Source: Biomphalaria glabrata (Eukaryota > Mollusca > Gastropoda > Planorbidae). Taken from it: a stretch of 64,000 bases of DNA. Location of the stretch: positions 55,760,963 to 55,824,962 of the forward strand of contig NC_074711.1 in the NCBI RefSeq assembly GCF_947242115.1. Direction: 5' to 3'. Positions 47,001 to 62,000 of this stretch are shown in pieces. The position numbers and the translations under genes were made by a program. Position 1 is the stretch's first letter. Each line of letters opens with the position of its first letter. The notes below the pieces were generated by a model that saw nothing but the letters and a program-made list of their open reading frames with translations, was not told the DNA's origin and made no database searches.

Positions 47001-50000
47001 CAAGCCTGCAGGGGTTTGTTGAATAAGTTATCTAAGCAGTATAAAGTAGCATTCTCCAAAGTCCAGCCAGTAGATGTTGGCCATCCAGCTGTCTGCAGTA
47101 AATAGTGAATTTACATTATAGAATTAATGAACATTAATATATATATATGTATGCAAGTAATATTGTTATATCAATGACATGAAGCTATATTGTGTATAAA
47201 TAGTGTGTTTTACTTGAGTAGAGTTTATAGCTGTGGTCTCTTTGGGTATTTCAGCTTCAGCTTGTCTCTTTCTTCTCTTACTTCCACCACTGCTTTGAAC
47301 TTGGCTCTGCATCTCAAGAACTTGACTAGTTTGGTCTTCACCTGATAAAAGAAACATACTTAAGTATAGATTTCATATATTTCTATTTTATCTTACATAA
47401 AAAGAACTAACTTTAAGAACATAAAATTTGGTGACTGTAGTTTGCTTTAGAATAATATTGAAGAGAGTGGTTTTCAACCTCAAAACTCTTTGAAGAAGGA
47501 TTTTAAACTCATTGAAGAGAGTGGTTTATAACTTTAAAAAAAAAGCCCTATGGAAGAGGGGATTTTAAACTCAAAAACCCCCATTGGCTTGGCTATGCTC
47601 ATAGAATTTTTGTTGTGTAATTTGCTTTTTTTTATACTGAGGAGATATTTTTTAGCATCAAACCCTGCTGAAGGGGAGGGGGTTAAACTCAAAAGCTCAT
47701 AGCATTTTGAGTGTGTAATTTGCTTTTTTTATATTGAAGAGTTGGTTCTTAGCTGGAAACCCAGCTGGAGGGGGGTTTTAAACACAAAATCCCTCTTGGC
47801 TAAGCTCATACAATCTGGTGACTGATGAATAGATAGTCTTTTATTGAAGAGATGGTTTTATCGTTTATTTCTTAGGGAGTTTTAAAATCAAAATCTTCCT
47901 TAGTTATACTCTTGGAATTTGGGGATTGTCGTTTGCATTATTATTTTTTTGCTTTGTTTTATAGAAAAGAGGGATTTAACTGCAAAACCCTCTGGTAGGG
48001 GGGTTTAAACTCAAAACCATCCTTGGCTTGGCTACGTTTATAAAAGTTTTAGTGTGTAATTTGCTTTTTTTATATTGAAGATGTATTTTTTGGCTTTAAA
48101 CCCTGCTGAAGGGGGTTTAAACTTATATTAAAACCACTTTGACTACACTCATAGAATTTTGAGTAATTTGCTTTTTTTTTAATTGAAGAGGTATTTTTTG
48201 GCTTCAAACTGCTGAAGGGGTTTTAAACTCAAAACCCCTTTGTTACCCTCATAGTATTTTGAGTGAATGGTTTCCTTTTTTTTTTTTTATGAAGAGGTAT
48301 TTTTTAGCTTCAAACCACACTAGAGGGGGTTTTAAACACAAAACCCCTCATGACTACACTCAAAGAATCTGGTGACTAATGAATGAATAGTCATATTGAA
48401 GAGAGGGTTTTAAAATCAAAATCTTCCTTAGCTATTCTCTTGGAATTGGGGATTGTCATTTGCATTATTTTGTTTTGTTTTATAGAAGAGGTGGATTTAA
48501 CTGCAAAACCCCCTGGTAGGGGAGTTAAACTCAAAACCCCATTGGCTGAGCTGGGGCAAATGATGGCTTAGTATTAAAATTTCAACTATAATAAACAAAA
48601 TAAACAAAATCAAAGCAAAAAAATCAGTAACTAAATTCCCCCTCCCCCCTGGCTATGCTACGCCCATGATAGACAATACCGGTATCAATGAAGATTTGTA
48701 GTTCGATTTGATTTTGATTTGATTTTGATTTTAGGCACATCGGCACAATTTAGGCCATGTCATGCCTGCAGTCCCTTAAGGACTACTCTCTCTCTAAACA
48801 ACAAGGGCCAAATTCTATACAGTCATATCATTAAAATCAAGGTCTATTCACAGTTAAAATAGTAAAGGTAGTAAAAATTTAATTATTTGGTAAAAATCTA
48901 ATGTAAATAGTACATGTTCACAAATTCATAAATCAGATCTTCGTAGACAACCCCACTTCCCGGATAAAGCCCAGTACCTTCCCAGGGTCGACATTATCAA
49001 ATAGTGTATTTAAATTAGTGACTCTAAAATATTTCGCCCTGACATCCTGGTATCTGGGGCAATCAACGAGGATATGTTCCACGGTGAGTCGAGAGTCACA
49101 GTACTCACAAAGTGGGGGCTCATCTCTCTTCAGCACAAAAGAGTGCGTGATGTAGGTGTGGCCAATCCTAAGTCTGGACATGGTTGTGCTACCACGCCTT
49201 GTCAGACCCTTAGATGTGGGCCGCCACCTGACATCCGCCACAATCTGCCTGAGTTTATTGTGAGTCTCAGCCTCCCAATGGTTCTGCCACTCTCGATAGG
49301 TGGCAGAGGCAATACTTTGTCTCAGGTCCGAGCAGGGAATTTGGGTTCCTGACACTGCATGATTTAGGGCTCTCTTTGCTTCTCTGTCTGCGGCTTCGTT
49401 TCCCTCAATGCCAACATGGGAGGGGACCCAGGTGAAGGTGACATCCCTATGGTCGGCTGTTATTTGGTCCAACAGCTTCAGTCTCTTATGTACCAATGGG
49501 ATGTCAGTCTTCATCCGCCCCAAAGCTTGCAATGCAGATTTGGAGTCGGAGCAGATTATAAATTTCCTCCTTTCTGATGCTTTCACGGCCATAAGTGCAA
49601 GCGATATTGCATGCAATTCGGCCGTAAAGATGGAGCAGCCATCGGGGAGTCTATGGGAGATTGTTTTGTTCCGAAAGGAGCAGGCACACGCGACCTTTCC
49701 CTCCATTTTGGATCCGTCTGTGTAGATGGTGGTGCCACAATCTCCGTAGCTCTCCTGCAGTTCCCTAAAGTGGACTTGTAGTATGCTTGGGTCTGTATTT
49801 TCTTTTTTGAAATTGAGGAGGGATAAATTTAATTTGGGTTTATTCATTAGCCATGGAGAGTTCTGAGGGGTTTCTATTTTAGAGATTTGGTCAATGGGTG
49901 GGGTTAAATTTTGGATGGGTTCTCTCATTCGAAGGCCCAACGGCTGTATGACATTAGGTCTTCGATTGTATAATTCTACCTCTGTGGGGTTAAATATGGA

Positions 50001-53000
50001 GTCAAAAGCAGGGTTCGTGGAGTTGGATTTTAGCTTGACTATATACTGCATTGCAAGCTTTTTCATTCTTATATCCATGGGGAGTTCTCCAGCCTCCACA
50101 TGGAGACTTGGGATAGGTGATGTACGAAACGCGCCGAGACAGAGACGCAGGGCAGCATTTTGTATTGGTTCCAGTATTTTTAGATAAGACTTCCTTGCTG
50201 CTCCATATATTATGGATCCGTAGTCTAGCTTGGATCAAATTAGACTCTGATATAGCAGCAGCAAGGTATCTCTGTCAGCTCCCCAGTCCGTATGGCTGAG
50301 TACTCTAAGTATGTTTAATGACTTTTGGCATTTCTTCTTAAGTTCCTTAATGTGGGGGAGAAAATTAAATTTGGAATCTAGGGTGAGGCCTAAAAATTTT
50401 GTAGTTTTCACGACAGGGATCTTCTTTTTGTGTATAAATAGTTCAGGGTCTGGGTGGAGTCCCCTTAAATTACAAAAATGCATACTAACTGTTTTGGAGT
50501 CCGAAAATTTAAAACCATTATCGTTTGCCCAATTTTGAATTTTGTTTAAACATAACTGTAATTTTATTTCTAAGGTGTTCATGTTTTTGATGACAAAGTC
50601 ATCAACATATAAAGAGCACTCTATGCCAGGGGACAGAGCATTTATGATGCTATTTATTTTAATGTTGAACAGGGTGACTGACAGAATGCTGCCCTGGGGT
50701 ACACCCATTTCCTGGTCATGAGTGTCAGAAGCGGAGTTGCCCACTCGAACCTGAAATTTTGGGTCAAACAGGAATTCCCCCACAAAACGGGGAAGGTGTC
50801 CCTTACGCTCCATAAGCTCCAGGTCATGTAGAATGCCATATTTCCAGGTTGTGTCATAGGCCTTTTCTATATCGAAGAATACAGCTACTAGATGTTCTCT
50901 TATGAGTAATGCATTTCTAATATAAGCTTCCAGCATTACCAGGTGGTCAGTTGTTGTCCGCCCCTGCCGGAATCCGCACTGGTAGTTGGAGATCACTATA
51001 TTCCTCTCCAGATACCAGACCAGCCTACTGTTAATCATTCTTTCCATAGTTTTGCAGATGCAGCTTGTTAGTGCTATTGGTCGATAGTTAGCTGGGTCAG
51101 AGCCGTCTCTTCCCAGTTTAGGTATCGGTATAACTGTGGCTTTCCTCCAGCTGTTTGGGAAAGTGCCTGTTTGCCACACACAGTTATAGACCCCTAGCAG
51201 GACTGCCAATGAGGATTCGGGAAGGTGCTTGAGGAACTGGTAATGGATTTAATCTTCTCCAGGCGCTGTGTCATGTCACGATATGACTTGTCCAGCGATT
51301 CCCCTCAGTTCCTCAAGCGAGAACGGTTTGTTGTAGTCTTCATTGTTCTCTGACCTGAAATCAATGGGGTGTCTTTCCTCCCTGGTTTTGACTTTTTGAA
51401 ACTCTGGCGTGTAGTGTGCAGTGGTTGACTTTTCTGCTATTGAGGATGCAGGGCAGTCAGCTATTTCTCTGGGGGACGTGACAGTTCGTCCTTGGTTTTT
51501 CAAATGCCCTATTGCATTTGATTCTTTCCCTTTGATTCGCCTTACTGCCTTCCAAACCGCTCTAGCAGAAGTTTTGGCATCCAGACTGCCAACAAAACTT
51601 CTCCAGGAATTCCTTTGGCTGACCGTATGGTTTGTCTAGCCTTTGCTCTAGCTATCCTGAATAGCTTTAGGTTTTTCTGGGAAGGATTCTTTATAAATGC
51701 AGCCAGTCGTTTTTTCCTATCGCCAATAGCACTTTTGCAAGATGTATCAAACCATGGTTTGATAAGCCGTTTTGGATTTGCGGAGGTTAGGGGGACAACT
51801 TTCCTGGCTATACTAAGTAGCTTGCTAGCAAAGGTATCAGCTGGGTTCTGTTCATCAAGGATATTTTCTGTGATATCCTCGGAGCATCTTTTTTGGAATT
51901 GTTCCCAATCGGCCTTATTCAGTTTCCACCGCTGAGGTCGTTCCAATGAGGGGAGATTGTTAGTAATGATGATTGGGAAGTGATCACTTCCCCGTAGATC
52001 ATTGCTAACTGACCATTTAAAGTCGTCCAGAAGTCCAGGGACACATACGGTGAGGTCAATGCATGTGAGAGATCCAGTTCCTGGGTGCAAGTAGGTCGGT
52101 GATGCATTATTAAGTATGCATAAACCATGTTGGAGGAAGATATCCTCCAGCATACGACCTCTTGTGTCAGTATTGTTGGATCCCCACATGGAGTTATGGG
52201 CATTGAAATCCCCAAGGATTATATAAGGCCGGGGGAGTTGTTTCAATAGGTCCTCCATGTCTGTTGGGTTTAATGGAGCGCCTGGTGGTAGATACAGGCT
52301 GCAGCAAGTGATAACCTTGTGAAGGGTTATCCTAGGTGCTACGGCCTGTAGTGTGGTCTATAGTTCTACCCTCTCATGGGGGATGCTGTCCTTCACAAGG
52401 ATACAGACTCCACCTGATGCTCTCTCTGCATCCTCAACATTCTTGCTGTAAGCACTGTAACTTCGGAAACTGATGCTATCTTTCAGAAATGTTTCCTGTA
52501 AGCAGACAGCTACAGGAGTCTCAGAGTCCATCAGTAGCTGCATTTCCTCATAATTGGCCTTGAGGCCTCTACAATTCCACTGTATAATTCTGGAGTCCAT
52601 GGCTTATTCTAAATGACCTACTTGGAGCTATTTGACCTTGGGAGGCCCCTGGAGGGGTTTCCCTTTATTCCAGTGACCTTGGTATTTTTATTCTTGGGTT
52701 TGGATGGAGAGGAGGACAACCCCCTTTTGGGGGAAGTCTTTCTCTCTGGAGAGGGGAGATCCCTCTGGTTAGAGCGGAGGTTATTTCCTCCTCTCTCACC
52801 TCGGGCATCCTCTCCACTTTGATTTCTCCCCTTAGAGAATTGGTCAACCTCTAATTCGGTAGAGGTTGGGGTGTCTGGCTGGGTTCTCTGAGGAGAACCT
52901 GTGTCAGCCATGATGACTCAGGGTTCTCCCGGAGTGTTGACTTTGACATGCTGCTCAGTCTCCATGCTCTCATCAGCGAGCACAGAGAACCTGTTCTTTA

Positions 53001-56000
53001 GCATGACAACAGGGCTTTCTTGTTTCTTCGGAGGTGTGTTCTGTGGCTGTGTTTTCTTCAGAGTTGGAGGAGGGGGTGGTGGGGTCAATGTGTCTGTCTG
53101 TGTGGCTATGGATCTTCCTATCTTAGCAACAGCCTGGGCGTAGGTCCTTGGGTAGGGCCAATACAACTGATTTTGCCTGGCTGAAGGTACATCCATTTCT
53201 TGCCTTGTACTCCTGCATGGCAACCTCCTGTTTCCACACAGGGCAGTCCTTGGAGTAGGCTGAGTGGCCAGCGTGACAGTTTGGGCATTTGAACTGGGCT
53301 GTGCAGCCCTTGTCCTTATGACCCTCTCCAGCACATCTGGCACACACAGTGTTCCTCTTGCAGGTTGCCACGCCGTGTCCATAACCCTGGCACTTGAGGC
53401 ACCTCATGGGGTTAGGTATGTAGGGCCTCACTGGAACTCGTAGGTATCCTGCCTTCACATACTCTGGCGGTGTCCTAGTTCCGAATGTGAGGATAATAGT
53501 GGCGCCTGATAATGCACCGGGCATGGGTGACTCCTTCAATGCCCTCCACTATTTCCTTCTCGGAACATTCCAGTAGGTCCCTAGAGCTGATTACACCTCT
53601 GCTGGTGTTCAGACTCTTGTGTGGCATGACATCTACTTGGAGATCAGAGTCTTCTGCATCTTAAAAGCCCATCAGAGTGTGTCTTGCTATCTACTTCTAC
53701 AAGAAGTTCCATTGACTTGTGTAGCTTAGACACACTCTTGGGCTCTCCCACTACTGACTTGAGTCCCTTATAGATAAGGAAAGGGCTCAGCTTTGTCAGG
53801 CTTTTCCCCTCCTCTGTGCACCTGACCACCAAAAATGATGGCCAGGTAGTACAGCTTTTTGTGGCCTCCTCCTTTTTTGCCTCAATACGGCGTCTCTTGC
53901 CCAGACTTAAATCTAGGGCAAGTTGTTTATTGGGGGGTTTTTTTGTCCATATATATTCTTGTTAGTTCGGCACCTATGCTCCCCACCCGCCATCGAGTCC
54001 AACAAGGGGATGGGCCATTCGGAAGTCCAGAATGAGCCCGCCAGGGCTACACAGGTGCTATACTCAGCTGCTGCATCGGACATGTGTCTAATACAGCAGC
54101 TCCCTGATTGACCCTCCAGCCACCACCCTCCATGACCAGCCGGTTGACCCAGAGCGGGCCATCTGGGCCTCAGGTCTAGGGGAACTTGGAGCCTAAGTAT
54201 TGTGTTGTGGTGGTTTATCCTCAGATAGCCACCACTCAAACACCAGGATCTCTTTATCCCCCCTTACCCGTCACAGTCCACGCAAACGGACTGGTCTAGG
54301 ACGTAGTGAGATTTTAGAGATAAGGAGACAGGGTGTTGATCAATGAAGGCAGACTGAGGAAAAGAGGAGTCAGACACAATGATAGAAAAGCAGTAGGGCA
54401 CTTTTGAGCTCCAAAAGTGCTAAGGAAAGAGGAGCGCAGTTTAACGTCATGTCTCAGGACGCATTTGTAGTTCAATAAAATATCTGTAACATAAAATAAC
54501 TTAAGGAAATTTACTTAATCTGAAGATATTAGTTTGACAAAAGATGTAAGATGATGGTAGACTCACTTGTTTTTAATTTAAGGGAAAGTACAACATACCT
54601 TGAATGAAACTACAAGTCTCTATATGACCATATGTGGAACACAAGTTATTTTCCCAGCCATAGCAGTAATAATGTTCTTTTGTGTAGGACATATCAACAT
54701 CTGGTCCATAAACACTGGATAGGTTGGAGGAATTGGAGCTATGTACACAAAAAACATAGAAAAATTAAAATCACACATGACATATTATAATTCATTATAT
54801 ATCTTCTTATCTTATATAATACAGATATTACTTCAAAAAAGAAGATGATTACGTCCTACGCGTCATGCATTCAGTCATGCATATTAACAAATGACCTAAA
54901 TTCTGTATAAGTCACTGATTTTCCTGGCCAGCTTAGGCAGCCCAATAGCACTAGAGAAGAAGGAGCATTAGTACAAATTTGTCCTAGCATATGGAACCAG
55001 AAATGTGCCTTTATCTTTGTGTCTTTCAGAGTATTTTATTCAATTTTGTTTTTGTGTTTGAAAATTATGGTTCAGTGTTTTATGTATAATTGTAAAAGTT
55101 GATTGGGAATCCATAATGGTAGTCTGGTTTAAAATTATTTGTAAAAAAATAAGAATGTACATTTAAATGACTCTATTCTTTATAAATGATAAGAAAACTG
55201 AATTTATTATCCATGTTTATAATAAATGATTATATTTTGACTGTAATGAGCGTTTCCGACTCTTTGCTCTGTATTATTAAAGACAAAATATCTTAAATGG
55301 TATAAGATATGTTGTAACAACATTTCAAAATCAATTCTACAAAGCATATTACCACATAAAAGAAAGCAAAAAAAATAAATAAATAATAGGTTGAGGGCAT
55401 TAAGGATTGGGTTGGCATATCCTTTACAGATTTACCAAGAATAAAACTGTATTAAGAGAGATGGGAAAATCTTTGAAAATAAAAAGTATGGTTTCAATGT
55501 TACAAGATAAAGAAGATGACTTTTAAGTTGCTTCTAAAAATCACTAACTAATAAATCAAAAATATGTATTAAAGTTTAAATTTATCAATGCAATGAAGAA
55601 GCCTTAATCCATTACATACATGAACCATGCTTGGTTGTACAATGTTGGACTCATAACATTAAACTGATAGTCAGTATCCATCACTTTGTACAGACTAGAG
55701 TTTGGCATTCTTAAATCATTGTAGCCATTACCATCACCATCTCCACACTGACCTAAACATTGACATCAAACATTACAAATCAAATATCAAGGATTTCACT
55801 CAATAAGATAGTTTTATTACATGTATTGTATTATAAGTTTCTATACAGATAAAAAAGCATGTCAACTCTAAGTAGTATTCTGTAGTAAAATTTGTTTTTC
55901 TTTCTATATCTGACACAGATTGTATTTGCATTTTGGTACATAAGTAGTGTGAAAGACATTGCACGTACCTTGAGAATAGCCAAAGTAATTCCTTGATCCC

Positions 56001-59000
56001 ATAATAATGACATTCATGAAAGTATCTTGATTAGTTATTTTCACCATCGCACCAGTATCCAAGAGAACTATCTGACAATAAAAATAAAAAAAATAAAGCT
56101 TATATTAAGCTTAATTGTATCAATTAGTTTGGATCAGTCATGTAATTAAATTAGTAATAGATCTAGCCTAACAATAATAAATCTGTGTGATTAGAAATAT
56201 TTTTACCAATTGTTTTTGTTTAGTCCAATTTCATGCTTTAGCTTTCTCAAAGCTCTATGATCTTATTACTTGTCTGGACAAGTTGGGTAAAAGGAAGGGG
56301 AGAAAGAAGGGGAGAAAGAAGGGGTATAAGGGTGAATATTACAGTGATCACTTTTTAAATGCATCATAAATAAAAAAGTTGTTTGATTTGAATTGGAACT
56401 CAAGGGCTCAAGCCTCCTTAAGCAAATGCACTAACCACTGTGCCAGCAAAGTGCTTACAAAAATAGGTTTAATAGTTATCTATTGTTAGTTTCAAACAAC
56501 TTAATACTCTAAACAAAGTATAAAGGGGACTAATTTAACTTATATAACCACATCAGCCAAGTACAATTTCTTTCCCTTGTTTGATACCAAACAAAATAAT
56601 TATTCGTTAAAGTCAAGTCAATGAAATAATTGGTTAATTTTTTATTTTTTTTTCTTGTTTTGTCAGGTACAAGAAATAATTGAGCGAAATTTCAACTTGA
56701 TCCAAGATTGAGTGTGGGAGAAATAATGTGCATAAATGTTTTACCAGACAGACAGAGTTGATATAAGCTTTGTAAAAACTATTTACATCTATAACAGATT
56801 GTGATTATTACTCAATCTTAAATGTTCACATTTAAAACTTAAAAAATAAAAAACAAGCTCTTACAACATATGTATTTTGATCTTTATTTTGAAATAAACG
56901 TAATCTTTGCTTGTCTGTACTCATTCCTGGAGGTGTGTCATAGGTTATAAATGGTGCAAACCTACATTTGGATAGGGTCAATGTACTGAGCCCTACTTTT
57001 ATTTCCATACCACAAGTGCATGAACCATATTTAGCACAACGACGAAACTCAGCAATAACCTGTCAATATGAGTTAAGTAAAATGTTACTTTAAGAGTAAA
57101 ACACAAAATCATATCAATTGACTTTAATATCAAGGGAGGCTATAACAATGTACACAAACAGAAGCTAAGCTAATAAGCATATCATGAGAAATTTTCAAGA
57201 ACTGAATGCACTTTCAAACTTTTGACATGTAGCAGGCAACTTTTTTCAAAGTCCTCAAAACCAACAGTGTCAAGTACAATTTTAATTTGACTAGAAATCT
57301 AATGTCTAAATCTCAATAGTATGAAGGAAACGATACAGTTCAGACTTTTAATGTCTCTTGTATCTCCTTCCTTAACTATATGTTTAATAAAAAGTATTTG
57401 AATGTGTTGACTTTCTTAAATGGTTGATCCTTAAGCTTCAATTGTTATAGCACATGTTACAAAAGCACTAAATTTTAAGTCTTAACTATTGTAAGCAAAA
57501 TCTTAAAACTGAATTATAAGCTCCAAATCATCTGCAAATCTAAGTTGGAATCCTGCTATTAAATTTTTGTTTAATAAAATTATTCTGAAATTATTCTGCC
57601 TTTTTAATAAAAAAAAAATAGTTTTCTCACTCAGTTCATTACTAGACATGTTTAACATTGCTTTTGCAATGGAATATTACACAGTGAGATTATTTTTTTG
57701 TTGTTGTTTTCTCTATAATCATCACAAAGGCTATTAGTGTATATAAAGTAATTATGTGTAAATGTGCATGTAGGTAGAGCATTATAATAATTTTTTAAAG
57801 AAAAAAAAACAAACAATAATGTATGATCCTCCAGGAATTAATTTGTACTGTACTTACAGCTACTGGAAATAGTGGGTGTCTGTATATGATGTATTTTCCT
57901 TCTTCCATGTTATTGTATTTACTGTAGATATAAAATACCGAGATGGTACATTTTGTGTGAAGTGACTTTATTTAAATGTGTCAACTAAAAAACAAAAACA
58001 ATCAGTGACAGATCTTACAAGTTATCAAACGTCTTAACATGAGGATCATTGATGACTGTACACAAAGATATTTTCACATCTCTGTCGTCAACTTCAACCT
58101 GTAATAAGAGCATTGAAATTTCTTAATTCTAAAGTGAAAAAAAAATTAAGCATAAGATAACAGACACCTATGAGGCAACACATATTCTGCAAGCCTTTAA
58201 GAAAATATTTCAGGATATCAAAATATCAAACTACCTCCAAAACTAATTTAAAAAGCTGAGAAAAAGGATAAGTCTCAATAAACCCATATATGTGACACAT
58301 CTATTATACACTGCAACTGGGTTTGCATACTGCACTTAGCATGATGCCAAAGTTGACAAAGCTGCCTACATTGTGTTGCTTTGTATTTGCACACAACTGT
58401 GTATCTTATGAAACAAATAAAAGCTGATGCCAGTAGACTGTACTTAGATCTATATATATTTGTTAGAATTAACCTTTTTTTTTTAATCTAAAAAAATGAC
58501 ACAATAAAACTTTATGTTCACTAATGTTTCTGTATTTTAAAGAGTCTTCCAATCACAAACAAGCTATGTGTATGTAGGTTGTTCTAATTATTCTAATTAT
58601 TGTAATTGGTAAGTTGTTTTTAACATGAGAAATTCATAAGGCACTCATTACAATAAAAGATTTTAGTGAAACAAGTTGGAACTATGTTTATCATTTGTGG
58701 ATTTTTCTACTATTAAATGACAAACATTAAATGTTTAGATCAAATAAAATAATTAGGTAAACTACTTACTCTGAAAGTTGCAAGTTTAAAAGAAGCTGTC
58801 TTTATTTCTTGAAGAGTTCCATTCTCGACTCTACATGGTATCAATTTGAAAATGGTGTCTATTGAGACTGGTCCATCTTTGATATAATCTTGACGAGCAT
58901 AGATGTTGAAAATTATTTCATTGCTCTCATTAGCCAGAACTTTAGGATTCCTCTCAGTGTAGATTTGAGGTATGGGCTCATCGGTTTGGGATCCTTCTAA

Positions 59001-62000
59001 ACACCTAGAGAAACATAGAAACATAGTGTTACATCTATCAATACACTTGATTAGCGGTTCTCAACCTTTTATGCTCTGTGACCCTTTTTACAATACCCCA
59101 CTCTGCCGCGACCCCCCCCCCCACACACACACATACAGCGATAGAAGAGTAGACAGTAACAATTCATATTTTCGATGGTCTTAGGCGACCCCTGGCTAAT
59201 CGTCAATCGACCCCTAAGGGGGTCGCAACCCACAGGTTGAGAACCCCTGCCATTAGATCTATGAAATCTGAAGTAACAATTTAATTACATTTTATCATTG
59301 AACTCAAAAAAAAATATATATATTTATTTTTTTACACAATTCCAACATAGGCCACATCTCAATTCTTTCAATGCTGGACTTGTCCGCAGCCTTTGATACG
59401 CTAGACCACAAAATTATGATGGCCAGATTCTCTGCCACTTTTGGTTTAACAGGAATCGTCCTAAAATGGCTTGGATCCTACCTGACTGAACGCACCCAAA
59501 GTGTCGTTGTTAACGGAACAGAATCAACAAGCTTACTCTTGAAGTACGGAGTACCCCAGGGATCAGTTCTAGGCCCAGTACTGTTCACTATGTATACATA
59601 TCCACTCAGCGGTGTCATACGGCCAACCGGCATCCTATACCATTTCTCACAGTTATACGATTCCTCAGTACCATCAGAGGTGTTGCATCTGGCAGAGAAA
59701 ATCAGTAGTACCGTTGCAAGGGTGAGCAATTGGATGGTTGAAAATAAGCTCAAGATGAACGAAGATACGACAGAAATAATTAAGATTGGCACTCGGAACA
59801 ATGTCTCAAAAGTTGAATGCACAGATTCTCTTTTTATTATGAACTGCCAGCTTTCTTATGTCCATGTAGTGCGGAATCTTGGAGTTTTCTTCGACTCAAC
59901 ACTATCTTTCGACCCACACATAAGGGTCTTTATCTGCAGCTGCGTAGATTAGGCCAGATCCGACCATATTTAACAACGGAGTCAACAAAAACGCTAGCTG
60001 TGGCATTCATACTCTCCCGCCTTGACTACTGTAATGCCGTGCTAGCAGGTATACCTGATGACAAAATAGCCAAACTGCAACGTATACAGAACAACGCCGC
60101 ACGAATAGTACTTAGAAAAACAAGACAAGATTCTGCTACTAGGCTCTTGCGCATGCTCCATTGGCTTCCAGTGAAAGCGAGAATCGATTACAAGGTCGCC
60201 ACACTTTGTCATCAGTGTATATATAACAATGAGATGCCCCTGTACCTTAGAGAACTGATTACTCCATGTCCTCCAGAGAGCCCTGCGCTCAATTGACTCA
60301 ACGCTTTTAGTGGTGCCACGTTTCTCCCTCAAAAGCTACAGTCTGCGGGCTTTTTCAGTGCACAGACCAAAGGTTTGGAACTCACTCCCCATTGATCTCA
60401 GACAGACAACATGCTATACCACTTTTAAGAAGAACATTAAGACCTACTTGTTTAAAACTTTTTTAGATTAGTTTTTGATTTCTATTGTCGTGTTTGTGTT
60501 TGTAATGTTATTACAGCGCCTTGAGCCTACATTTTGTTTGTTAACAGCGCTTTATAAATAAAATTATTATTATTATTATTATTATTAATTCTTCCTTTCA
60601 TCTTCTAGTTTTAGTTCAATCTTTACTTGTAATAAATAATAACCTTGTAAAAACAGAAATTTTTCAAATTTTTTTTGTGTAACATTTTTATTTTGAACTT
60701 ATCGGTCTCAATAATAAAAATGAAAGATTCTTCTATTGATTTAGTAGGACCAAATAATGAGTCAGCTTGATATGTTTACAAAATGACATTTTTAGTGAAG
60801 ATTATTAAAAATGTTTTGTAAAATGTTTTACATGTGTCGAATGTTCCTTCACAGATAATCTACATGTTAGCCCAAACCTCTCATGCCAGGGGAGACAGCT
60901 GGTAGAGTATTAACCCAAGACCACCTAGACCACCGAAAAACAGTCCAGCATGCATACCACACACCCAGGCAGCCATCCAATCTGACTGCATTGTGATAGA
61001 TTATAATGCTGGTTTTAAAATCAGGTTATGTTGGGATTTTCGCCCATTTACACTACATTATGAAGCTTTAGTGTAGTTAAAGTAAAGTGTTTAGTATCAA
61101 GGAAATAAATTTGTTAGGCAGTCATCACAGAAGTGAAAACAAATTACTCAGAAATATTTAAATATTTACCTGGGTAGCGCACTGCTGTTTACAGCTTGAG
61201 CTGTCATTAGGACTTTGAAATTACGGCTTCCAGCCACCCACTTCCACTTGAAAGTTGTATAGAGTCCAGATTCAGAGATAAAATTCTTTGAGTTCTGTTG
61301 GCCAGCATTCTGAAAGATTCACAGATTTTTTTGTTCTAATTAGTTAGTTTAGGTGTTTAAAAAAGAGAGTTACAGCTTAAAGAGTACAATAAAATACAGT
61401 CAGATTTTTTAAGTATATAAGAAAGGAACAAATAATTGTTAAAAATAACAATGTTAACAATGTTATAAATAAATGCAATAAATACCACTAAAACAACTGT
61501 GTCATTGCAAAGACTTTGTGAGATCCATTCAGATTTAAAGGTACAGTTAGCAGGCAGATTTTTGGTGATACATAGAGCTGCTTGATTGTCACTGTAGTTA
61601 AAACAAAAAAAAATACACCATCCTAGTTTCATTCTATATAATTATCATTGCTCTCAGGAGCGTTGCAATATACAGAAATGTTAACATGAAAAGAATGAGT
61701 AGGAGAGAGGAAGCCATATCTTTCTTATTAGGAACAAACTGTATTTTTATTTACTAGATGTTCAAGTAAAAGAGATAATAGTTTTGTTGTTCACTCAAAT
61801 AATAAAACATTGGAGACTTACAAACAAGAGGAACTTGAAAAACCTTTAATACATTCTTGGATCTTTGCTTCAGCATCAGAACAGCTGACTGACTCACTAA
61901 CACATCTCTGCTGGAATGCAGTAGCTGCAGAGATAATGAAAATGTTCATCTAGCTAACAGGTTTTGAAATATATTTCATTTTGGCATGTAAGGGGTCGTT

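Larger units (their letters stand above)
48705..54462 (-). mobile_element. Full-length I-clade (nimbus-like) LINE with 11-bp target duplication
   Basis: 5.76 kb on the minus strand, flanked by ATTTGTAGTTC at 48694-48704 and 54463-54473. From 5' to 3': a leader, an ORF1 with CCHC zinc knuckles, an ORF2 with AP endonuclease, reverse transcriptase and RNase H, and a 3' UTR ending in GATTT/AAATC-type repeats. ORF1-plus-ORF2 with RNase H is the I-clade layout; the snail 'nimbus' family has it, though membership is an inference. The perfect duplication and intact 5' end show a full-length, fairly recent insertion, but stops and at least one frame change in ORF2 show it is no longer active. It sits in the same strand as the host VWDE-like gene. 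Confidence 0.93.

Noticed and set aside
49074-53143. Many plus-strand frames of 60-106 codons
   Set aside because: Antisense shadows of the LINE coding sequence on the minus strand.
53123-53539. Zinc-knuckle protein that might indicate a retrovirus-like gag
   Set aside because: It is ORF1 of the non-LTR LINE: no LTRs, protease or integrase nearby, and an AP endonuclease plus RNase H ORF2 follows.
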